DNA of 64,000 nucleotides from Candidatus Aphodousia gallistercoris (GCA_018714185.1 DVNT01000018.1:1-64000); one strand, 5' to 3'. Shown: positions 35,552-46,451, counted from the stretch's first letter. Made by a program: numbers and translations. Notes: a model not told the origin generated them from the sequence alone.

Positions 35552-37077
35552 GTGATATTCGGAAGTATTACCTGTACCGTTTGGTATTGAGTTTCGCATG
35601 CGGGCTGTCGCTTGCGAGCGCGTTTGCGCCCGCGAACGAGCCGATTTATGCCCTGATTTCCCTTTTGGTGATCTTTTATTTGGTTGCCCAAACCCAAAAG
35701 GTGAAAGAGGCGTTTTTGTGGGGAATCAGTTTCGGCTTCGGCTGGTTTGTCATCGGCATCAATTGGGTGTACTTCAGCATGTACCACTACGGCTATATGC
35801 CGCTTGAGTGGACGTACGTCACAACGTGCGCATTCGCGCTCGGACTAAGCTTATTTCCGGCAGCCGCCTTTGCCGTGGCGACGCGCCTGACTTCGGATCC
35901 CGCTTTGCGCTTGGCTTTTACGCTGCCTGCGGCTTTTGTCCTTGCCGAGTGGTTGCGTTCGTGGCTCTTAACGGGTTTCCCGTGGCTGAGTCCGGCCTAC
36001 GCCATTGTGGATTGGCCTTTGGCAGGCGTGGCTCCGATGTTGGGCTCCTTTGGCGTTTTGGTCGTACTGACTTGGATTTGCGGGCTTTTGGGCGCGCTGT
36101 GGGTCAAGCGCGGTCAGTGGCTTTACATGGGAGCTGCGGGCATTATGGCCTTTTCGCTTTTTTTCTTGGGGATCATCGGCGAACGCATCCCCTGGAGCGA
36201 ACCCGCGGGCACCGTCAAGTTGCGCCTTATTCAGCCCAATCTGGAGCCGAGGCTTTTGCAGCAGTCGTTGAGCGAGCGCTTTGACGAGGCTTATTTTTAT
36301 TTGGATAACGTATCGGTAGAAAAATCCGATGTCGATGCCGTCATTTTGCCCGAATCGATCTATCCGACCTCTGTTCAGCGTTTCCCAGCTTCGGAAATCA
36401 AGCGCTTGTCGGCTTGGACAGCCAAGGAGCAAAAGGGGCTTTTGTTTAATGCCTTTTGGGAGCCGCAAGCGGGAGACTTTCGCAATGCGGCCGTGTATTT
36501 AGCGCCAAACGGCGAGCTTAGCGTATACGAAAAGCACCACCTTGTGCCTTTCGGGGAATTCGTGCCTTGGGGCTTTCATTGGTTTGTCGAGTCGATGCGC
36601 ATCCCGATGAGCGACTTAAAGGCCGGAGGCGAGGCTCAGCCCCTGATCTCGATAGCCGGCCACCCGGCCGCGGTGAATATCTGCTATGAAAATTTGTTCG
36701 GCAACGAGTGGCGGCAAGCTTGGCAGGCGGGCAGCCCCGAGCTGCTGGTTAACTTATCGAACCTTAAGTGGTTTGGGCCCCTTAAAGCGGCAAGCCAGCA
36801 CGTGCAAATTTCCCGGATGAGGGCGCTGGAAGCGGCCAGGCCGTTGGTGAGCGTGACCAATAGCGGAGTGACGGCTCTCATCGGTAGCGACGGGCAGATC
36901 GCCGAGCGCTTGCCCACGGACGAAGAAGGCGTGTTAGATGTTGCGGTTCCCGTTGCCAAGGGCGAGCCCACGCCCTACATTCGTTTCGGGGATTGGCCTG
37001 CCATTTTGTGGGCCTTTGCGATGTTTATCGTAGGGGCGGCGCTTCCGGTTTTTCTAAACCGGCGCCAAAAAGATTAA
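35548..37077 (+). CDS. lnt: Apolipoprotein N-acyltransferase
   Basis: This 509-aa inner-membrane enzyme adds the third acyl chain to lipoproteins. It starts at a GTG overlapping corC. Hydrophobic segments fill the first 200 residues. The periplasmic nitrilase-like domain has the catalytic triad: Glu269 in ILPESIYPT, Lys329 in EKHHLVPFGEFVPWG and Cys379 in NICYENLFG. A last membrane helix lies near residues 480-500 with a basic NRRQKD end. Lipoprotein substrates in this window include Pal. Confidence 0.96.
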   Translation: MSDIRKYYLYRLVLSFACGLSLASAFAPANEPIYALISLLVIFYLVAQTQKVKEAFLWGISFGFGWFVIGINWVYFSMYHYGYMPLEWTYVTTCAFALGLSLFPAAAFAVATRLTSDPALRLAFTLPAAFVLAEWLRSWLLTGFPWLSPAYAIVDWPLAGVAPMLGSFGVLVVLTWICGLLGALWVKRGQWLYMGAAGIMAFSLFFLGIIGERIPWSEPAGTVKLRLIQPNLEPRLLQQSLSERFDEAYFYLDNVSVEKSDVDAVILPESIYPTSVQRFPASEIKRLSAWTAKEQKGLLFNAFWEPQAGDFRNAAVYLAPNGELSVYEKHHLVPFGEFVPWGFHWFVESMRIPMSDLKAGGEAQPLISIAGHPAAVNICYENLFGNEWRQAWQAGSPELLVNLSNLKWFGPLKAASQHVQISRMRALEAARPLVSVTNSGVTALIGSDGQIAERLPTDEEGVLDVAVPVAKGEPTPYIRFGDWPAILWAFAMFIVGAALPVFLNRRQKD

Positions 37078-37117
37078 AATTCAAACTTTACGCTTTGATA
37101 GCCATTAAAGGGTCAAG

Positions 37118-38026
37118 ATGATTACGTTTCAGGATGTTATTCTGCGTTTGCAGCATTATTGGAACCAGCAAGGCTGTGCCTTGATGCAACCGATTGATAC
37201 GGAAGTCGGGGCCGGAACGTCGCATACGGCGACGTTTTTGCGTTCCTTGGGACCGGAGCCTTGGCGTGCCGCGTACGTGCAGCCCTCGCGCCGCCCGAAG
37301 GATGCCCGCTACGGCGAAAATCCGAACCGCCTGCATCAGCACCACCAGTTCCAAGTGGTATTGAAACCCGCGCCCACCGATATCGTGGATTTGTATTTGG
37401 GCAGTTTGCGCGCCCTGGGAATCGATACGGAAGTCAACGATATCCGTTTTGTGGAAGATAACTGGGAAAACCCGACGCTCGGCGCTTGGGGGCTCGGTTG
37501 GGAAGTGTGGATGAACGGCATGGAAGTGACGCAGTTTACCTACTTCCAGCAAGTGGGCGGCTTGGAATGCAAGCCCATTACCGGCGAAATCACCTACGGG
37601 TTGGAACGCTTGACGATGTACCTGCAAAACTGCGACAACGTCTTTGACCTGGTTTACACGACGTGGAAAGATCCGGACGGGCAAGAGCGCGTGCTTACCT
37701 ACGGCGACGTTTTCCACCAAAATGAAGTGGAACAAAGCCACTTTAATTTCGAAGCGAGCGACCCGCAAAAGCTCTTGGGTCAGTTTGACTACTTTGAAGG
37801 CGAAGCCAAGCGCCTCATGGATTTACATTTGGCCTTGCCCGCTTATGAAATGGTGCTCAAAGCCGGTCACACTTTTAATCTTTTGGATGCGCGCGGCGCG
37901 ATCAGCGTGACCGAACGTGCCGCCTACATTGCCCGCATTCGCAACATCAGCCGCTCGGTGGCTCAAAGCTACTATGATGCGCGCGAGCGTCTGGGCTTCC
38001 CGATGTTAAAAAAGACTCACGAATAA
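37118..38026 (+). CDS. glyQ: Glycine-tRNA ligase alpha subunit
   Basis: This 302-aa catalytic subunit of the tetrameric bacterial glycyl-tRNA synthetase begins [20 protein letters not shown], the family start, and contains [18 protein letters not shown] and [22 protein letters not shown]. It is 14 bases from glyS and surely cotranscribed with it. Confidence 0.98.
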   Translation: MITFQDVILRLQHYWNQQGCALMQPIDTEVGAGTSHTATFLRSLGPEPWRAAYVQPSRRPKDARYGENPNRLHQHHQFQVVLKPAPTDIVDLYLGSLRALGIDTEVNDIRFVEDNWENPTLGAWGLGWEVWMNGMEVTQFTYFQQVGGLECKPITGEITYGLERLTMYLQNCDNVFDLVYTTWKDPDGQERVLTYGDVFHQNEVEQSHFNFEASDPQKLLGQFDYFEGEAKRLMDLHLALPAYEMVLKAGHTFNLLDARGAISVTERAAYIARIRNISRSVAQSYYDARERLGFPMLKKTHE

Positions 38027-38039
38027 GGGGGCAGCGAAA

Positions 38040-40130
38040 ATGAACAGTTTGTTAGTGGAATTGCAAACCGAAGAGTTGCCGCCGAAGGCACTGAAGAAAT
38101 TGTCGGAAGCCTTTGCCGAGCATTTGGCTCAAAGCCTCGCAAAGCAGCACTTCTTGGCCGACGCTTCGGCCGTGACGGCGTTCGGCGCCCCGCGCCGTTT
38201 GGCCGCTTTGATCACGAACGTGCTCGAGAAGTCGCCCGATGAACCGTTTAAGCAAAAGCTCGTGCCGGTGAAAGTCGGTTTGGACGCCGAAGGCAAGCCC
38301 ACGCAAGCCCTTTTAAAGAAGATGAAGGCCTTGGGCTTAACGGCTGATGTAAGCGATTTAAAGCGCGAAAATGACGGCAAAAACGAGCAGCTCATGTACG
38401 AAGGCATTCGTGCGGGCGTGGCGCTTGCCAAGGGCTTGCAGACGGCTTTGGATGCTGCCTTGACGTCGCTGCCGATTCCGAAGGTGATGCACTATCAGTT
38501 GGCCGACGGTGAAACGACCGTGTCGTTTGTGCGCCCGGCCAAGCACTTGGTCGCGCTTTACGGTGAAGACGTGGTGCCGGTTTCGGCTTTGGGATTAACT
38601 TCCGACCGCGTGACAAGCGGCCACCGCTTCCATACGCAAGGGCTCATTAGCATCCGCTCGGCCGATGGCTACGAAGAGCAGATGCAAACCGAAGGTAAAG
38701 TAGTGCCTTCTTTTGCCAAGCGTCGGGAAAAGATTGTGCATGACGTCAAGGCCATGGCGAAAGCCATGAACGGCGAAGCAATCATGCCCGAAGATCTCGT
38801 CGAAGAAGTGACGGCCTTAACCGAATGGCCTGTGGTGTATGAATCCTCTTTTGATAAAGAGTTCCTTTCGGTGCCGCAAGAGTGCTTGATTTTGACGATG
38901 CAGCAAAATCAGAAGTATTTTGCCGTCAAAGATAGCGAAGGCCGCTTGATGAACCGCTTCCTTTTGGTTTCGCAGCTTGAAGCCAAGGACGGGGGCGAAG
39001 CCATCCGCTCGGGTAACGCCCGTGTGGTGCGTGCCCGCTTGGCCGACGCGAAGTTCTTCTACGACCAAGACCGCTTGGTCACGCTTGAAAGCCGTTTGCC
39101 GGGGTTGGCCCATGTGGTCTACCACAATAAGCTCGGCTCGCAAGCCGCGCGCGTTGAGCGCGTGATGCAAATTGCCGGCCGCGTTGCCGACTTAATTGGC
39201 GCAGACCGCGCCGAAGCCGTGCGCGCCGCGCAATTAGCCAAAGTGGATCTTTTAACGCAAATGGTCGGCGAATTCCCGGAACTGCAAGGCATTATGGGCG
39301 AATATTATGCATTGCACGACGGCGAAAGCCGCACGGTCGCTTTGGCGATTCGCGAGCATTATCAGCCGCGCTACGCTGGCGACGCTTTGCCTTCGACGCC
39401 CGTGAGCTTGGCAGTGGCTTTAGCCGATAAGCTTGAGACACTTTCCGGCCTTTTCGGTATCGGCCAGATGCCCACCGGCGACAAGGACCCGTTTGCTTTG
39501 CGCCGCCACGCTTTGGGCGTGTTGCGCATGATCCTGGAAAAGGGCTTGAACGTTTCCCTGGCTGAACTCGTGACGATCGGCTACGAAGCCTTGCAGTCGG
39601 TGGCCGGCGTCAAGGATGCCCGCGAAGCTCTGATGGCCTTCTTTGAAGACCGCTTGCGCGTGATGTTTAAGGAAAAGGGATATTCGGCTCAGGAAATCGA
39701 TGCCGTGCTCGCCGCGCACCCGGATCGCGTTTTGCAGATCCCGGCCCGCTTGGATGCCGTGCGCACCTTCTCGCAAATGCCGCAAGCCGAGGCACTGGCG
39801 GCGGCCAATAAGCGTATCGGCAATATTCTCAAAAAGAGCCCGGCCGAGACGACGCAGGTGAACGAAGCGCTTTTGCAAATCGAGGCGGAAAAGGCGCTTT
39901 ATCGTGCTTTGTGCGATGTGGAACCCCAAGTGCAAGCCGCTTACGAGCAGGAAAAGTATACGGAAGTCTTGACGATGCTTGCCCCCATGCGTGAGCCGGT
40001 TGACCGCTTCTTTGAAGACGTGATGGTCAATGTGGACGATCCGGCGCTTCGCGCCAATCGTTTGGCCCTCTTGGCTCGATTGCATCGTACAATGAATAAG
40101 GTGGCTGAACTGTCGCGTTTGGCAAAGTAA
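38040..40130 (+). CDS. glyS: Glycine-tRNA ligase beta subunit
   Basis: This 696-aa tRNA-binding subunit has the N-terminal LLVELQTEELPPKALKKLSEAF motif, an HD-like middle and a C-terminal DALR-type anticodon-binding region (FFEDVMVNVDDPALRANRLALLARLH). Length fits the family. Many relatives carry gmhB next; here plsC follows after a hairpin. Confidence 0.97.
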   Translation: MNSLLVELQTEELPPKALKKLSEAFAEHLAQSLAKQHFLADASAVTAFGAPRRLAALITNVLEKSPDEPFKQKLVPVKVGLDAEGKPTQALLKKMKALGLTADVSDLKRENDGKNEQLMYEGIRAGVALAKGLQTALDAALTSLPIPKVMHYQLADGETTVSFVRPAKHLVALYGEDVVPVSALGLTSDRVTSGHRFHTQGLISIRSADGYEEQMQTEGKVVPSFAKRREKIVHDVKAMAKAMNGEAIMPEDLVEEVTALTEWPVVYESSFDKEFLSVPQECLILTMQQNQKYFAVKDSEGRLMNRFLLVSQLEAKDGGEAIRSGNARVVRARLADAKFFYDQDRLVTLESRLPGLAHVVYHNKLGSQAARVERVMQIAGRVADLIGADRAEAVRAAQLAKVDLLTQMVGEFPELQGIMGEYYALHDGESRTVALAIREHYQPRYAGDALPSTPVSLAVALADKLETLSGLFGIGQMPTGDKDPFALRRHALGVLRMILEKGLNVSLAELVTIGYEALQSVAGVKDAREALMAFFEDRLRVMFKEKGYSAQEIDAVLAAHPDRVLQIPARLDAVRTFSQMPQAEALAAANKRIGNILKKSPAETTQVNEALLQIEAEKALYRALCDVEPQVQAAYEQEKYTEVLTMLAPMREPVDRFFEDVMVNVDDPALRANRLALLARLHRTMNKVAELSRLAK

Positions 40131-40155
40131 GCCGAAACCTTTTCGGATAACGATA

Positions 40156-40179
40156 GAAAGGCTCCGAAAGGAGCCTTTC
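40156..40179 (+). terminator. Hairpin after glyS
   Basis: GAAAGGCTCC (40156-40165) and GGAGCCTTTC (40170-40179) form a perfect 10-bp stem with a GAAA tetraloop. The tail (GTTGTCTC) is poor in T, so termination may be partial. Confidence 0.65.
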
Positions 40180-40203
40180 GTTGTCTCTAGCACGAGGAAT
40201 TTT

Positions 40204-40938
40204 ATGTCGACGATTCGCGGCTGGCTTTTTTATTTGGTGCTTGCCATTACGCTTATTCCGGTGGCCGTCATCATTATTTTGATGTATCCCTTGCCGTTGG
40301 CTTGGCGCTACCGTTTCGGGCAGCAGTGGGCCCGCTTTATTCTCTGGGAGGGTAAGCTCATCTGCGGCATGCGCTATGAAAATAAAGGAATGGAAAATTT
40401 CCCGGCCGATAACCGTCCGGTTCTGGTCTTAAGCAAGCACCAATCGGCTTGGGAAGTGTTCTGGATGATTAGCCATGTGCCGAACCACGCGAGTTTTGTC
40501 TACAAGCGTGAACTGCACTGGGTGCCGGTTTTCGGTCAAGCTATTGCCACGCTCGGAATGATTTCCATTGACCGCAAGGCCCACGGCAGGGCCTACGACC
40601 AGGTGCTTAAAAAGAGTAAAGAAAAAATTGCCGAAGGCTGGTCCATCGTCATGTTCCCGGAAGGTACCCGCACGGCCCCGGGCGAGGCCGAGCCGCACTA
40701 TAAGACGGGCGGGGCGCGGCTAGCGGTCGCGACCGGCTTGCCCATTGTGCCCATCGCGCTGAATTCCGGGCACCTGTGGCCTCGCAACAGCATTGCTAAA
40801 AAGCCCGGATTGATCACGGTTTCCGTCGGTCCTATGATAGAGACTAAGGGGCGCACTTTCGAAGAAGTGCAAGAGCAAATGGTAGGTTGGATCGAGGGGG
40901 AGATGCGGGTCATCTCGCCTGACGCGTATGCTAAATGA
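40204..40938 (+). CDS. plsC: 1-acyl-sn-glycerol-3-phosphate acyltransferase (PlsC family)
   Basis: This 244-aa membrane enzyme makes phosphatidic acid. A transmembrane helix lies near residues 8-30. The catalytic site is His79 in SKHQSAWE, so the usual H-x4-D reads H-x4-E (Glu84), a form I recall in betaproteobacterial members. The glycerol-phosphate binding FPEGTRTAPGE motif follows, then PIVPIALNSGHLWPRN. The stop overlaps the next gene by 4 bases (ATGA). Confidence 0.92.
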   Translation: MSTIRGWLFYLVLAITLIPVAVIIILMYPLPLAWRYRFGQQWARFILWEGKLICGMRYENKGMENFPADNRPVLVLSKHQSAWEVFWMISHVPNHASFVYKRELHWVPVFGQAIATLGMISIDRKAHGRAYDQVLKKSKEKIAEGWSIVMFPEGTRTAPGEAEPHYKTGGARLAVATGLPIVPIALNSGHLWPRNSIAKKPGLITVSVGPMIETKGRTFEEVQEQMVGWIEGEMRVISPDAYAK

Positions 40939-41771
40939 AACAACTGGCTTTTGATTTTTTCAATGCGTTAATGCCCAAGGCGCCTGAGCGGGAGAGGGGA
41001 TCGGCTCAGAAAAAGCAGCCTCGCTTGCCGAAGGCGCCGCCTGCGGTAGAAAAGCGCGAAGCGTTTACGTTAACGCCGGCATTTTCTTATCGCCTTGAGC
41101 GGGCAAAGCGCAAAACGGTCGGCTTCATCGTCGATGAGCGGGGACTGACCGTGCGCGCTCCGCGCTGGGTGTCGGTTGCTGAAATTGAAAAAATGATTAG
41201 CGAGCGCGAAGGCTGGATTCAGAAAAAGCTCGCGCAGTTTGCCGATTGGCAAAAGGAGCTCGGCACGCAAAGCGTGCACTTTGTCCACGGCGCCGAGATC
41301 CCTTATTTGGGCCGCCCGATGCGGCTTTACCTTGATCCGAGCGCAACGGCCGTTTTCCAGGATAAAACGAAAGAAGGGTTGCGCCTGGTCATAAACCTGC
41401 CGCTCGATAGTGACGAACGCCGAGTCAAGGACTGGGTTCAGGTTTGGTTTAAAAAAGAAGCCGAACGCTACCTCGGCTCGCGGCTTCGCGCGATAGCCGA
41501 CCGGGCACTGCTTTCTTATTCCGGGTGGGGCTTATCGAGCGCCAAAGGCCGCTGGGGTTCATGCAGCAGCGACCGCAAGATTCGGCTCAATTGGCGCTTA
41601 ATTCACTTGGATCCCGATATTGTTGATTACGTCATTGCCCATGAGCTCGCTCATCTCGATGAAATGAACCACGGGCCGAAATTTTGGCAGCGCGTCGCAG
41701 AAATCGACCCGGGCTACGAGAACGCCCGCCAAAAGCTCAAAGGCATCTACATTCCGACGCTGCCTTTTTAG
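40935..41771 (+). CDS. M48/YgjP-like zinc metallopeptidase (DUF45)
   Basis: This 278-aa protein has a basic, Pro-rich N-terminus. The YgjP/WLM-type pattern includes GLTVRAPRWVSVAEIEKMISEREGWIQKKL, WGSCSSDRKIRLNWRLIHLDPDIVDYVIAHELAHLDEMNHGPKFW, with the zinc HExxH and a downstream His. Cellular substrate is unknown. It follows plsC in many related genomes. Its stop overlaps that of the converging rsmA by three bases. Confidence 0.9.
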   Translation: MKQLAFDFFNALMPKAPERERGSAQKKQPRLPKAPPAVEKREAFTLTPAFSYRLERAKRKTVGFIVDERGLTVRAPRWVSVAEIEKMISEREGWIQKKLAQFADWQKELGTQSVHFVHGAEIPYLGRPMRLYLDPSATAVFQDKTKEGLRLVINLPLDSDERRVKDWVQVWFKKEAERYLGSRLRAIADRALLSYSGWGLSSAKGRWGSCSSDRKIRLNWRLIHLDPDIVDYVIAHELAHLDEMNHGPKFWQRVAEIDPGYENARQKLKGIYIPTLPF

Positions 41772-42571
41772 GCGGCATCCGTTGTGACGTGGCTTGCCGT
41801 ATTGGCTAGCCGCACAAAAGCCTCCACCGGCAAGCTTTCCGCACGGGCGCTCGGGTTAACGCCCGCCGCTTCAATATCTTCTTGCGTGAGCCAATCGCTT
41901 AGCGCATTTCTGAGCGTTTTGCGGCGCTGGTTAAAGGCAGCGGCCACAATGCCCGCAAAGCGCTCGTTATCGACCGGCAGGAGCGTCTCGGAAGCCTTAG
42001 GAACCATCCGGACAATGGAGCTGGTAACTTTGGGAGCGGGCGTGAAGGCGCCGGGCGGCACATCAAACATTTTCTGCAGCCGGTAGCGGTACTGCAGCAT
42101 GACCGACAGTCGTCCGTAGACTTTGCTGCCGGGATCGGCCACCATTCGGTCGACGACTTCTTTTTGCAGCATGAAGTGCTGGTCGATGACGCGGTCGGCA
42201 ACGGCTGTTAAATGAAAAAGCAGGGGACTGGAAATGTTGTAGGGGAGGTTACCGATAATGCGCAGTTTCTGCCCGGGCAGCACCGTTTGCCAGTCAAGCT
42301 TTAGCGCATCGGCTTCGATTAAGGTGAGCTTCTCGGCAAAAGTTTCTTTAAGCCACGCGGCCAAATCCCGGTCAATTTCCACGGCCGTTTCGTGCCCGAT
42401 GGCTTCAATGATCTTGCGGGTAAGGGCGGCTTGTCCCGGACCGATCTCCACGATAGCATCGTCCTCTTGCGGGGCAATGGCGGCGATGATGCGTCCGATC
42501 CAATGTTCGTCATGAAGAAAATTTTGGCCGAAGCGCTTGCGGGCGCGATGGCCCTGCAGTCCGTTTTGCAT
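41768..42571 (-). CDS. rsmA: 16S rRNA (adenine1518-N6/adenine1519-N6)-dimethyltransferase
   Basis: This 267-aa enzyme dimethylates two adenines in the 3' hairpin of 16S rRNA. I chose the ATG at 42571, giving MQNGLQGHRARKRFGQNFLHDEHWIGRI; the frame extends upstream across a hairpin without support. SAM-binding VEIGPGQAALT and the catalytic NLPYNISSPLLF are present. In many relatives pdxA sits between surA and rsmA; it is absent here. Confidence 0.96.
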   Translation of the reverse strand: MQNGLQGHRARKRFGQNFLHDEHWIGRIIAAIAPQEDDAIVEIGPGQAALTRKIIEAIGHETAVEIDRDLAAWLKETFAEKLTLIEADALKLDWQTVLPGQKLRIIGNLPYNISSPLLFHLTAVADRVIDQHFMLQKEVVDRMVADPGSKVYGRLSVMLQYRYRLQKMFDVPPGAFTPAPKVTSSIVRMVPKASETLLPVDNERFAGIVAAAFNQRRKTLRNALSDWLTQEDIEAAGVNPSARAESLPVEAFVRLANTASHVTTDAA

Positions 42572-42600
42572 GTTCTTGCCTATTGTCGGGAAAAATTGCC

Positions 42601-42627
42601 AAGGCGGGTATTCTTGCCACCCGCCTT
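42601..42627 (-). promoter_or_regulatory. Hairpin just upstream of rsmA
   Basis: AAGGCGGGT (42601-42609) and ACCCGCCTT (42619-42627) form a perfect 9-bp stem in the surA-rsmA gap, about 30 bases before the rsmA start. It may be a second terminator or a leader structure. Confidence 0.4.
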
Positions 42628-42630
42628 TTG

Positions 42631-42656
42631 AAAAGACCCGGCCGAAAAGCCGGGTC
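42631..42656 (-). terminator. Intrinsic terminator after surA
   Basis: GACCCGGC (42635-42642) and GCCGGGTC (42649-42656) form an 8-bp stem. Read on the minus strand it is followed by TTTT, so rsmA may need its own promoter. Confidence 0.7.
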
Positions 42657-42675
42657 GCCGAAGAAGTTGTTTGAA

Positions 42676-44016
42676 CTAGTACAGTTCGTCGCGCCGGATT
42701 TCCACGTAGGCTCTGTCGCGCAATTCGCGCTGCCACGTGGCTACGGCTTCAGCGAGTTTGCGCTGGCGCAGCGTCTGGCGGGCGATGTAGCGCATGCGGT
42801 CGGCATTCATGGCATCTTGCCGGCGGTCAAGCACTTGGATGATATGGTAGCCGTACTGGGTCTTAATCGGTTCGCTGATTTGCCCGGGCTGCAGCTTATT
42901 CATCACTTCTTCAAATTCGGGAACGGTATCGCCCGGCTGTACCCAGCCCAAGTCGCCGCCGCGGGTGGCCGAGCCGTCAACCGAGTGCAGTCGTGCGAGC
43001 GTGGCGAAGTCTTCCTTGTTGTTGACCAAGCGGTTGCGGATATCGTTCATGCGAGAAAGCACCGTGGCTTCATCGGTAACGGGCGTTACCGCCATCAGGA
43101 TGTGGCGCACGTGCGTTTGCGTGACCGGGCCCCCTGCCAACTTATTTTGGACGCCGTCGCGCGTGCCGTTGACTTTGACGATGGAAAAGCCGTCGGAACT
43201 GACGCTCATCGCTACTTTGCTTTCAGCACGCTGGGCATCGAGCACGGCGCTAGCCAAGGTGCTCGGCAGCTGCGAAAGCGTTCTCCAACCGATCGAGCCG
43301 CCTTCCAAGGCGTTGGCGCTGCGCGAGTAGCTGGCAGCCAACTTTCCGAAATCCGCGCCGTTTTGGGCTTGCTCGAGAATGTCTTCAGCCAAAGAACGAG
43401 CTTGGTTCATTTCTTCGGTGCTCATGCTCTCGGTGGTCGGAATGAGGATCTGGGCCACGTTGTATTCGACCGTGTCGTTTACGTTAAAGCCCGCCTGGTC
43501 AGCCAAGAACGCATCGATTTCGCTTTCGGGGATGTTGATTTGCGAATCCACTTCGCGTTCGCGCAGGCGCTGCGTCATGATCTGCGAGCGGATTTCTTCG
43601 CGAAACTGGTTAAAGGCGACGCCGTCCAGAGCCAAGCGGCGGCGAAGCTCAGCTACGGAAATCTTATTTTGGGCGGCAATTTGCTCGATCGTAACATTGA
43701 CGAGAGCATCATCGACGCGGATGCCGGTTTCGCGGGCCCGCTGGTCAACCGCCCTTTCCAGGATGAGCTGCTCAAGCACTTGGGCGCGCAGCTGAGGCAT
43801 CGGGGGCAGCTGAATGTTTTGCCGGCGCAGGTTAAGCGCTACCGAGTGCACGCGTTCGAGCAGCTCGTTGGTGGTAATGACGTCATTGTTTACGACGGCA
43901 ACGACGGCATTCAAGGTCGCGGGCTCAGGCGCCGGGGCCTTGGCTGCCGTTTGTGCATAACTGAGGCTTGCGGAGAAAAAGGCGGCAAGCAACGCCATTA
44001 CTTTCAGTTTATTCAT
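42676..44016 (-). CDS. surA: Periplasmic peptidyl-prolyl isomerase / chaperone SurA
   Basis: This protein of about 446 aa starts at the ATG at 44016 (an ATG at 44025 is also in frame). Both overlap the end of lptD, so the two are translationally linked. It has a signal peptide ending SYAQ. An N-terminal chaperone region (about 25-170) is followed by two parvulin domains; the second contains [26 protein letters not shown] and [11 protein letters not shown]. SurA escorts outer-membrane proteins, including LptD and porins, to the BAM complex. Confidence 0.96.
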   Translation of the reverse strand: MNKLKVMALLAAFFSASLSYAQTAAKAPAPEPATLNAVVAVVNNDVITTNELLERVHSVALNLRRQNIQLPPMPQLRAQVLEQLILERAVDQRARETGIRVDDALVNVTIEQIAAQNKISVAELRRRLALDGVAFNQFREEIRSQIMTQRLREREVDSQINIPESEIDAFLADQAGFNVNDTVEYNVAQILIPTTESMSTEEMNQARSLAEDILEQAQNGADFGKLAASYSRSANALEGGSIGWRTLSQLPSTLASAVLDAQRAESKVAMSVSSDGFSIVKVNGTRDGVQNKLAGGPVTQTHVRHILMAVTPVTDEATVLSRMNDIRNRLVNNKEDFATLARLHSVDGSATRGGDLGWVQPGDTVPEFEEVMNKLQPGQISEPIKTQYGYHIIQVLDRRQDAMNADRMRYIARQTLRQRKLAEAVATWQRELRDRAYVEIRRDELY

Positions 44017-46324
44017 AGTAGTCATAGAGGCCGGTTAAGCCCGGCATGGCTGTGGGCGATTGATAGCCCGGAATATTGCGGCGCAACTCTTCAAGCGGAT
44101 TCGAGCCTACCGAGCCCAAGCCCGTCAATTCCAGTTGCACGTAGAAAGTCGTATCGTAGCGGCTTTCGTCGGTGAGGTAGCGCTGGGCTACCAAGCGCAA
44201 GGCCCAGCAATCGGCCACGTATTCGATGCCGCCCAAGACTTCCACCGGCTCCTTGTCGTAGAGCGAGTAGTTGTAGCGGGCCAAACCGTAGAGCGAATCG
44301 GTGAGCGGCCACTGCACCGCAAAGTCGATTTGCTTGATGCGGTCATCGCGGTATTGCGGCAAATCAGGCACGTAATTGTAGCGATAATAAAGCCCTAAGA
44401 CAGCCGAGGGCTTCGGGTGCCAGCGAATGCCGGCGTTAATTCGGGTAAAGCGGCTATCGGACGTGGAGTACTGGGCCGTGGCCGTTGTGGAGACGTCCTT
44501 GGTGAGCTTGGCGCTCACGCTCGCTAAGAAGTCGCTTTTCACATTGTCGGTTACGCCGATCGTGCCGCCGCGGTAAAGCGGAATGCGCTGGTCGCTAAAG
44601 TAGTAGCGCTGGCCGATTGATGCCCGCAGGAATTCGTTGCCGGACTTGCGGTCCAAATAGCGCGATGTGAGCACCAACGAAACCTGGTTGGCCTCGGAGA
44701 GCCTGTCGTGTCCGGTAAAAAGGTTTTCCGAGAAAAAGCTCGAAAAACTCAGGTCGGCATAGGAGCTATCGAACGTCGGCATGCGGTCCTGGTCGCGGTA
44801 GGGCGTATAGGTGTAGAAGATGCGCGGCTCCAACGTTTGCAGGGCATTGTCGCCGAACCAAGAGGTTTCGCGCTCGAAAATCAAGCCCGTGTCCAAACTG
44901 AAGCTCGGGGCAAAAAGACTCGAATTTTTGTCATAGACATCGCGGTAGCTGCCGGTGAGCTGGTTTAAGCCGTCCAGGTTGTAGGCAATGCCCGTGACCA
45001 TGGCTTTAGGCGTAACAAACCAACCCGGGCCCCTCACCGGATAAGCCACCGAGTGGTTCATGTAGAAGCGGTCGCCCTGTACGCGCCGGGCTTTATCCGG
45101 GTGCTTAAAGCGGGTGGCTTCAAAAAGGCTTGAGACCTCAAAGCCGTTGAGATCGGCAAGGTAGCCGCGCCACTGCAGCTGCGGCACTTTTTCGTACGGC
45201 TTGGAGTATTCGGTGCCGTCATCGCGCGCAAGGGGCTGATTCTTTTGCACCGATAGCGAGCTGTGCCAGAAGTCGGCTCCGTAGCTTAAGGTGTAGTTTT
45301 GGTCAAGAATCGATTCGGACGTATCGTAGATGTTATTGGAGAAGTCCGAAATGTATTGGCCGTCGCTTACCTTATTGTAGTCGACGTTAAGCCTCAGGCC
45401 GTTCCATTGTGCCCAGCCTTCAAACTTGGCTGCATAGCGCGAGTCGTTGGTTTCCTTGTCCTCGGACAGGTAGTCGTAGGTGAGCTCGCCGCCCATGTAC
45501 GGGGTGAGGAAGCGGAATTCGTTGCCCAGAATCACCCCGCGTTTGGTCATCACGTGCGGGGTGAAGGTGTAGTCGTAATTCGGGGCGATGTTCCAGTAAA
45601 TCGGGATGGCAAATTCAAAGCCGCGCCGAGAGCTCATGCCCATGGTCGGCGTCAAAAGGCCGCTTTGCCGCTCGGTTCCCGTCGGGAACATGGCCCAAGG
45701 CGTTGCAAGCACCGGAAGGCCTGCCAAGTGAAAGCTCACGTCTTCGGCATAGGCCATCTGGGAGCTTTCGTCAATCGTGAGCGTGTCGGCTTCGATCCAC
45801 CAAGCTTTGCTGCCGGGCTTGCAGGTCGTGAGCGTTGCATGGCGAAATTGCGTATTGACGCCGTTGGTAAATTGCGAATATTTGCTCTGGCCCCTGACGC
45901 CTTTGACGGCGTACTCATAGGAGACATCCTGCATTTCGCCCGACTGGGTTTCAATCTGGTAGGTGAGCTCCGGCCCGTCAAAGCGTACCCCTTGCCGGAT
46001 AACAACGGCGTTGCCCTTGACATTGACCGTATCGGTCGACTGCGTATAGGTGATCTTGTCGCCGCGAATGACCGTGCCCGCGCGCCGCACTTCGGCATTG
46101 CCCGTGAGGTAAATCTCGTCATCGGTCGTCTCCATCCGGTCGGCCGTGACAAAGCTTGCGGAATTCTCATTGACAAGATCTTGGGAATCGTCAAGCTCGG
46201 TGGCGCTGCGCAGGCTCGCCGCGCCGGCGGCTTGGGCCATGGCCGAGCAGGCTATCGCGCAGGCCAAAACAACGCTTTTGACTTTCGGCCGTGCGTTCGG
46301 TGTTTGGGGAGACTTTAAAGACAT
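44009..46324 (-). CDS. lptD: LPS-assembly protein LptD
   Basis: This 771-aa outer-membrane protein inserts lipopolysaccharide into the outer leaflet together with LptE. It has an N-terminal signal region (about 1-36), an OstA-type beta-jellyroll (residues about 55-180, [35 protein letters not shown]), and a large C-terminal barrel with [17 protein letters not shown] and [18 protein letters not shown]. Two Cys are visible, one in TTCKPGS and one in VADCWAL. It is divergent from amgK-murU, an arrangement also known in Pseudomonas. Confidence 0.96.
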   Translation of the reverse strand: MSLKSPQTPNARPKVKSVVLACAIACSAMAQAAGAASLRSATELDDSQDLVNENSASFVTADRMETTDDEIYLTGNAEVRRAGTVIRGDKITYTQSTDTVNVKGNAVVIRQGVRFDGPELTYQIETQSGEMQDVSYEYAVKGVRGQSKYSQFTNGVNTQFRHATLTTCKPGSKAWWIEADTLTIDESSQMAYAEDVSFHLAGLPVLATPWAMFPTGTERQSGLLTPTMGMSSRRGFEFAIPIYWNIAPNYDYTFTPHVMTKRGVILGNEFRFLTPYMGGELTYDYLSEDKETNDSRYAAKFEGWAQWNGLRLNVDYNKVSDGQYISDFSNNIYDTSESILDQNYTLSYGADFWHSSLSVQKNQPLARDDGTEYSKPYEKVPQLQWRGYLADLNGFEVSSLFEATRFKHPDKARRVQGDRFYMNHSVAYPVRGPGWFVTPKAMVTGIAYNLDGLNQLTGSYRDVYDKNSSLFAPSFSLDTGLIFERETSWFGDNALQTLEPRIFYTYTPYRDQDRMPTFDSSYADLSFSSFFSENLFTGHDRLSEANQVSLVLTSRYLDRKSGNEFLRASIGQRYYFSDQRIPLYRGGTIGVTDNVKSDFLASVSAKLTKDVSTTATAQYSTSDSRFTRINAGIRWHPKPSAVLGLYYRYNYVPDLPQYRDDRIKQIDFAVQWPLTDSLYGLARYNYSLYDKEPVEVLGGIEYVADCWALRLVAQRYLTDESRYDTTFYVQLELTGLGSVGSNPLEELRRNIPGYQSPTAMPGLTGLYDYYE

Positions 46325-46451
46325 GAAAACGTGAAAACCGGTTTACACTAACAATCGTTGCCTCATTATAGCCGAAGCCGGCCTCATCCTTTACAATGGC
46401 GGCGATAATTGGAATTTGTACGCAATTTTAGGCAAATCAAGGAGGTCGGCG

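Noticed and set aside
42583..44175. 530-codon plus-strand open frame
   Set aside because: It is the mirror of surA, a certain gene on the other strand, and has no recognisable domains.
45299..46318. 339-codon plus-strand open frame
   Set aside because: It is opposite lptD and is explained by its composition.
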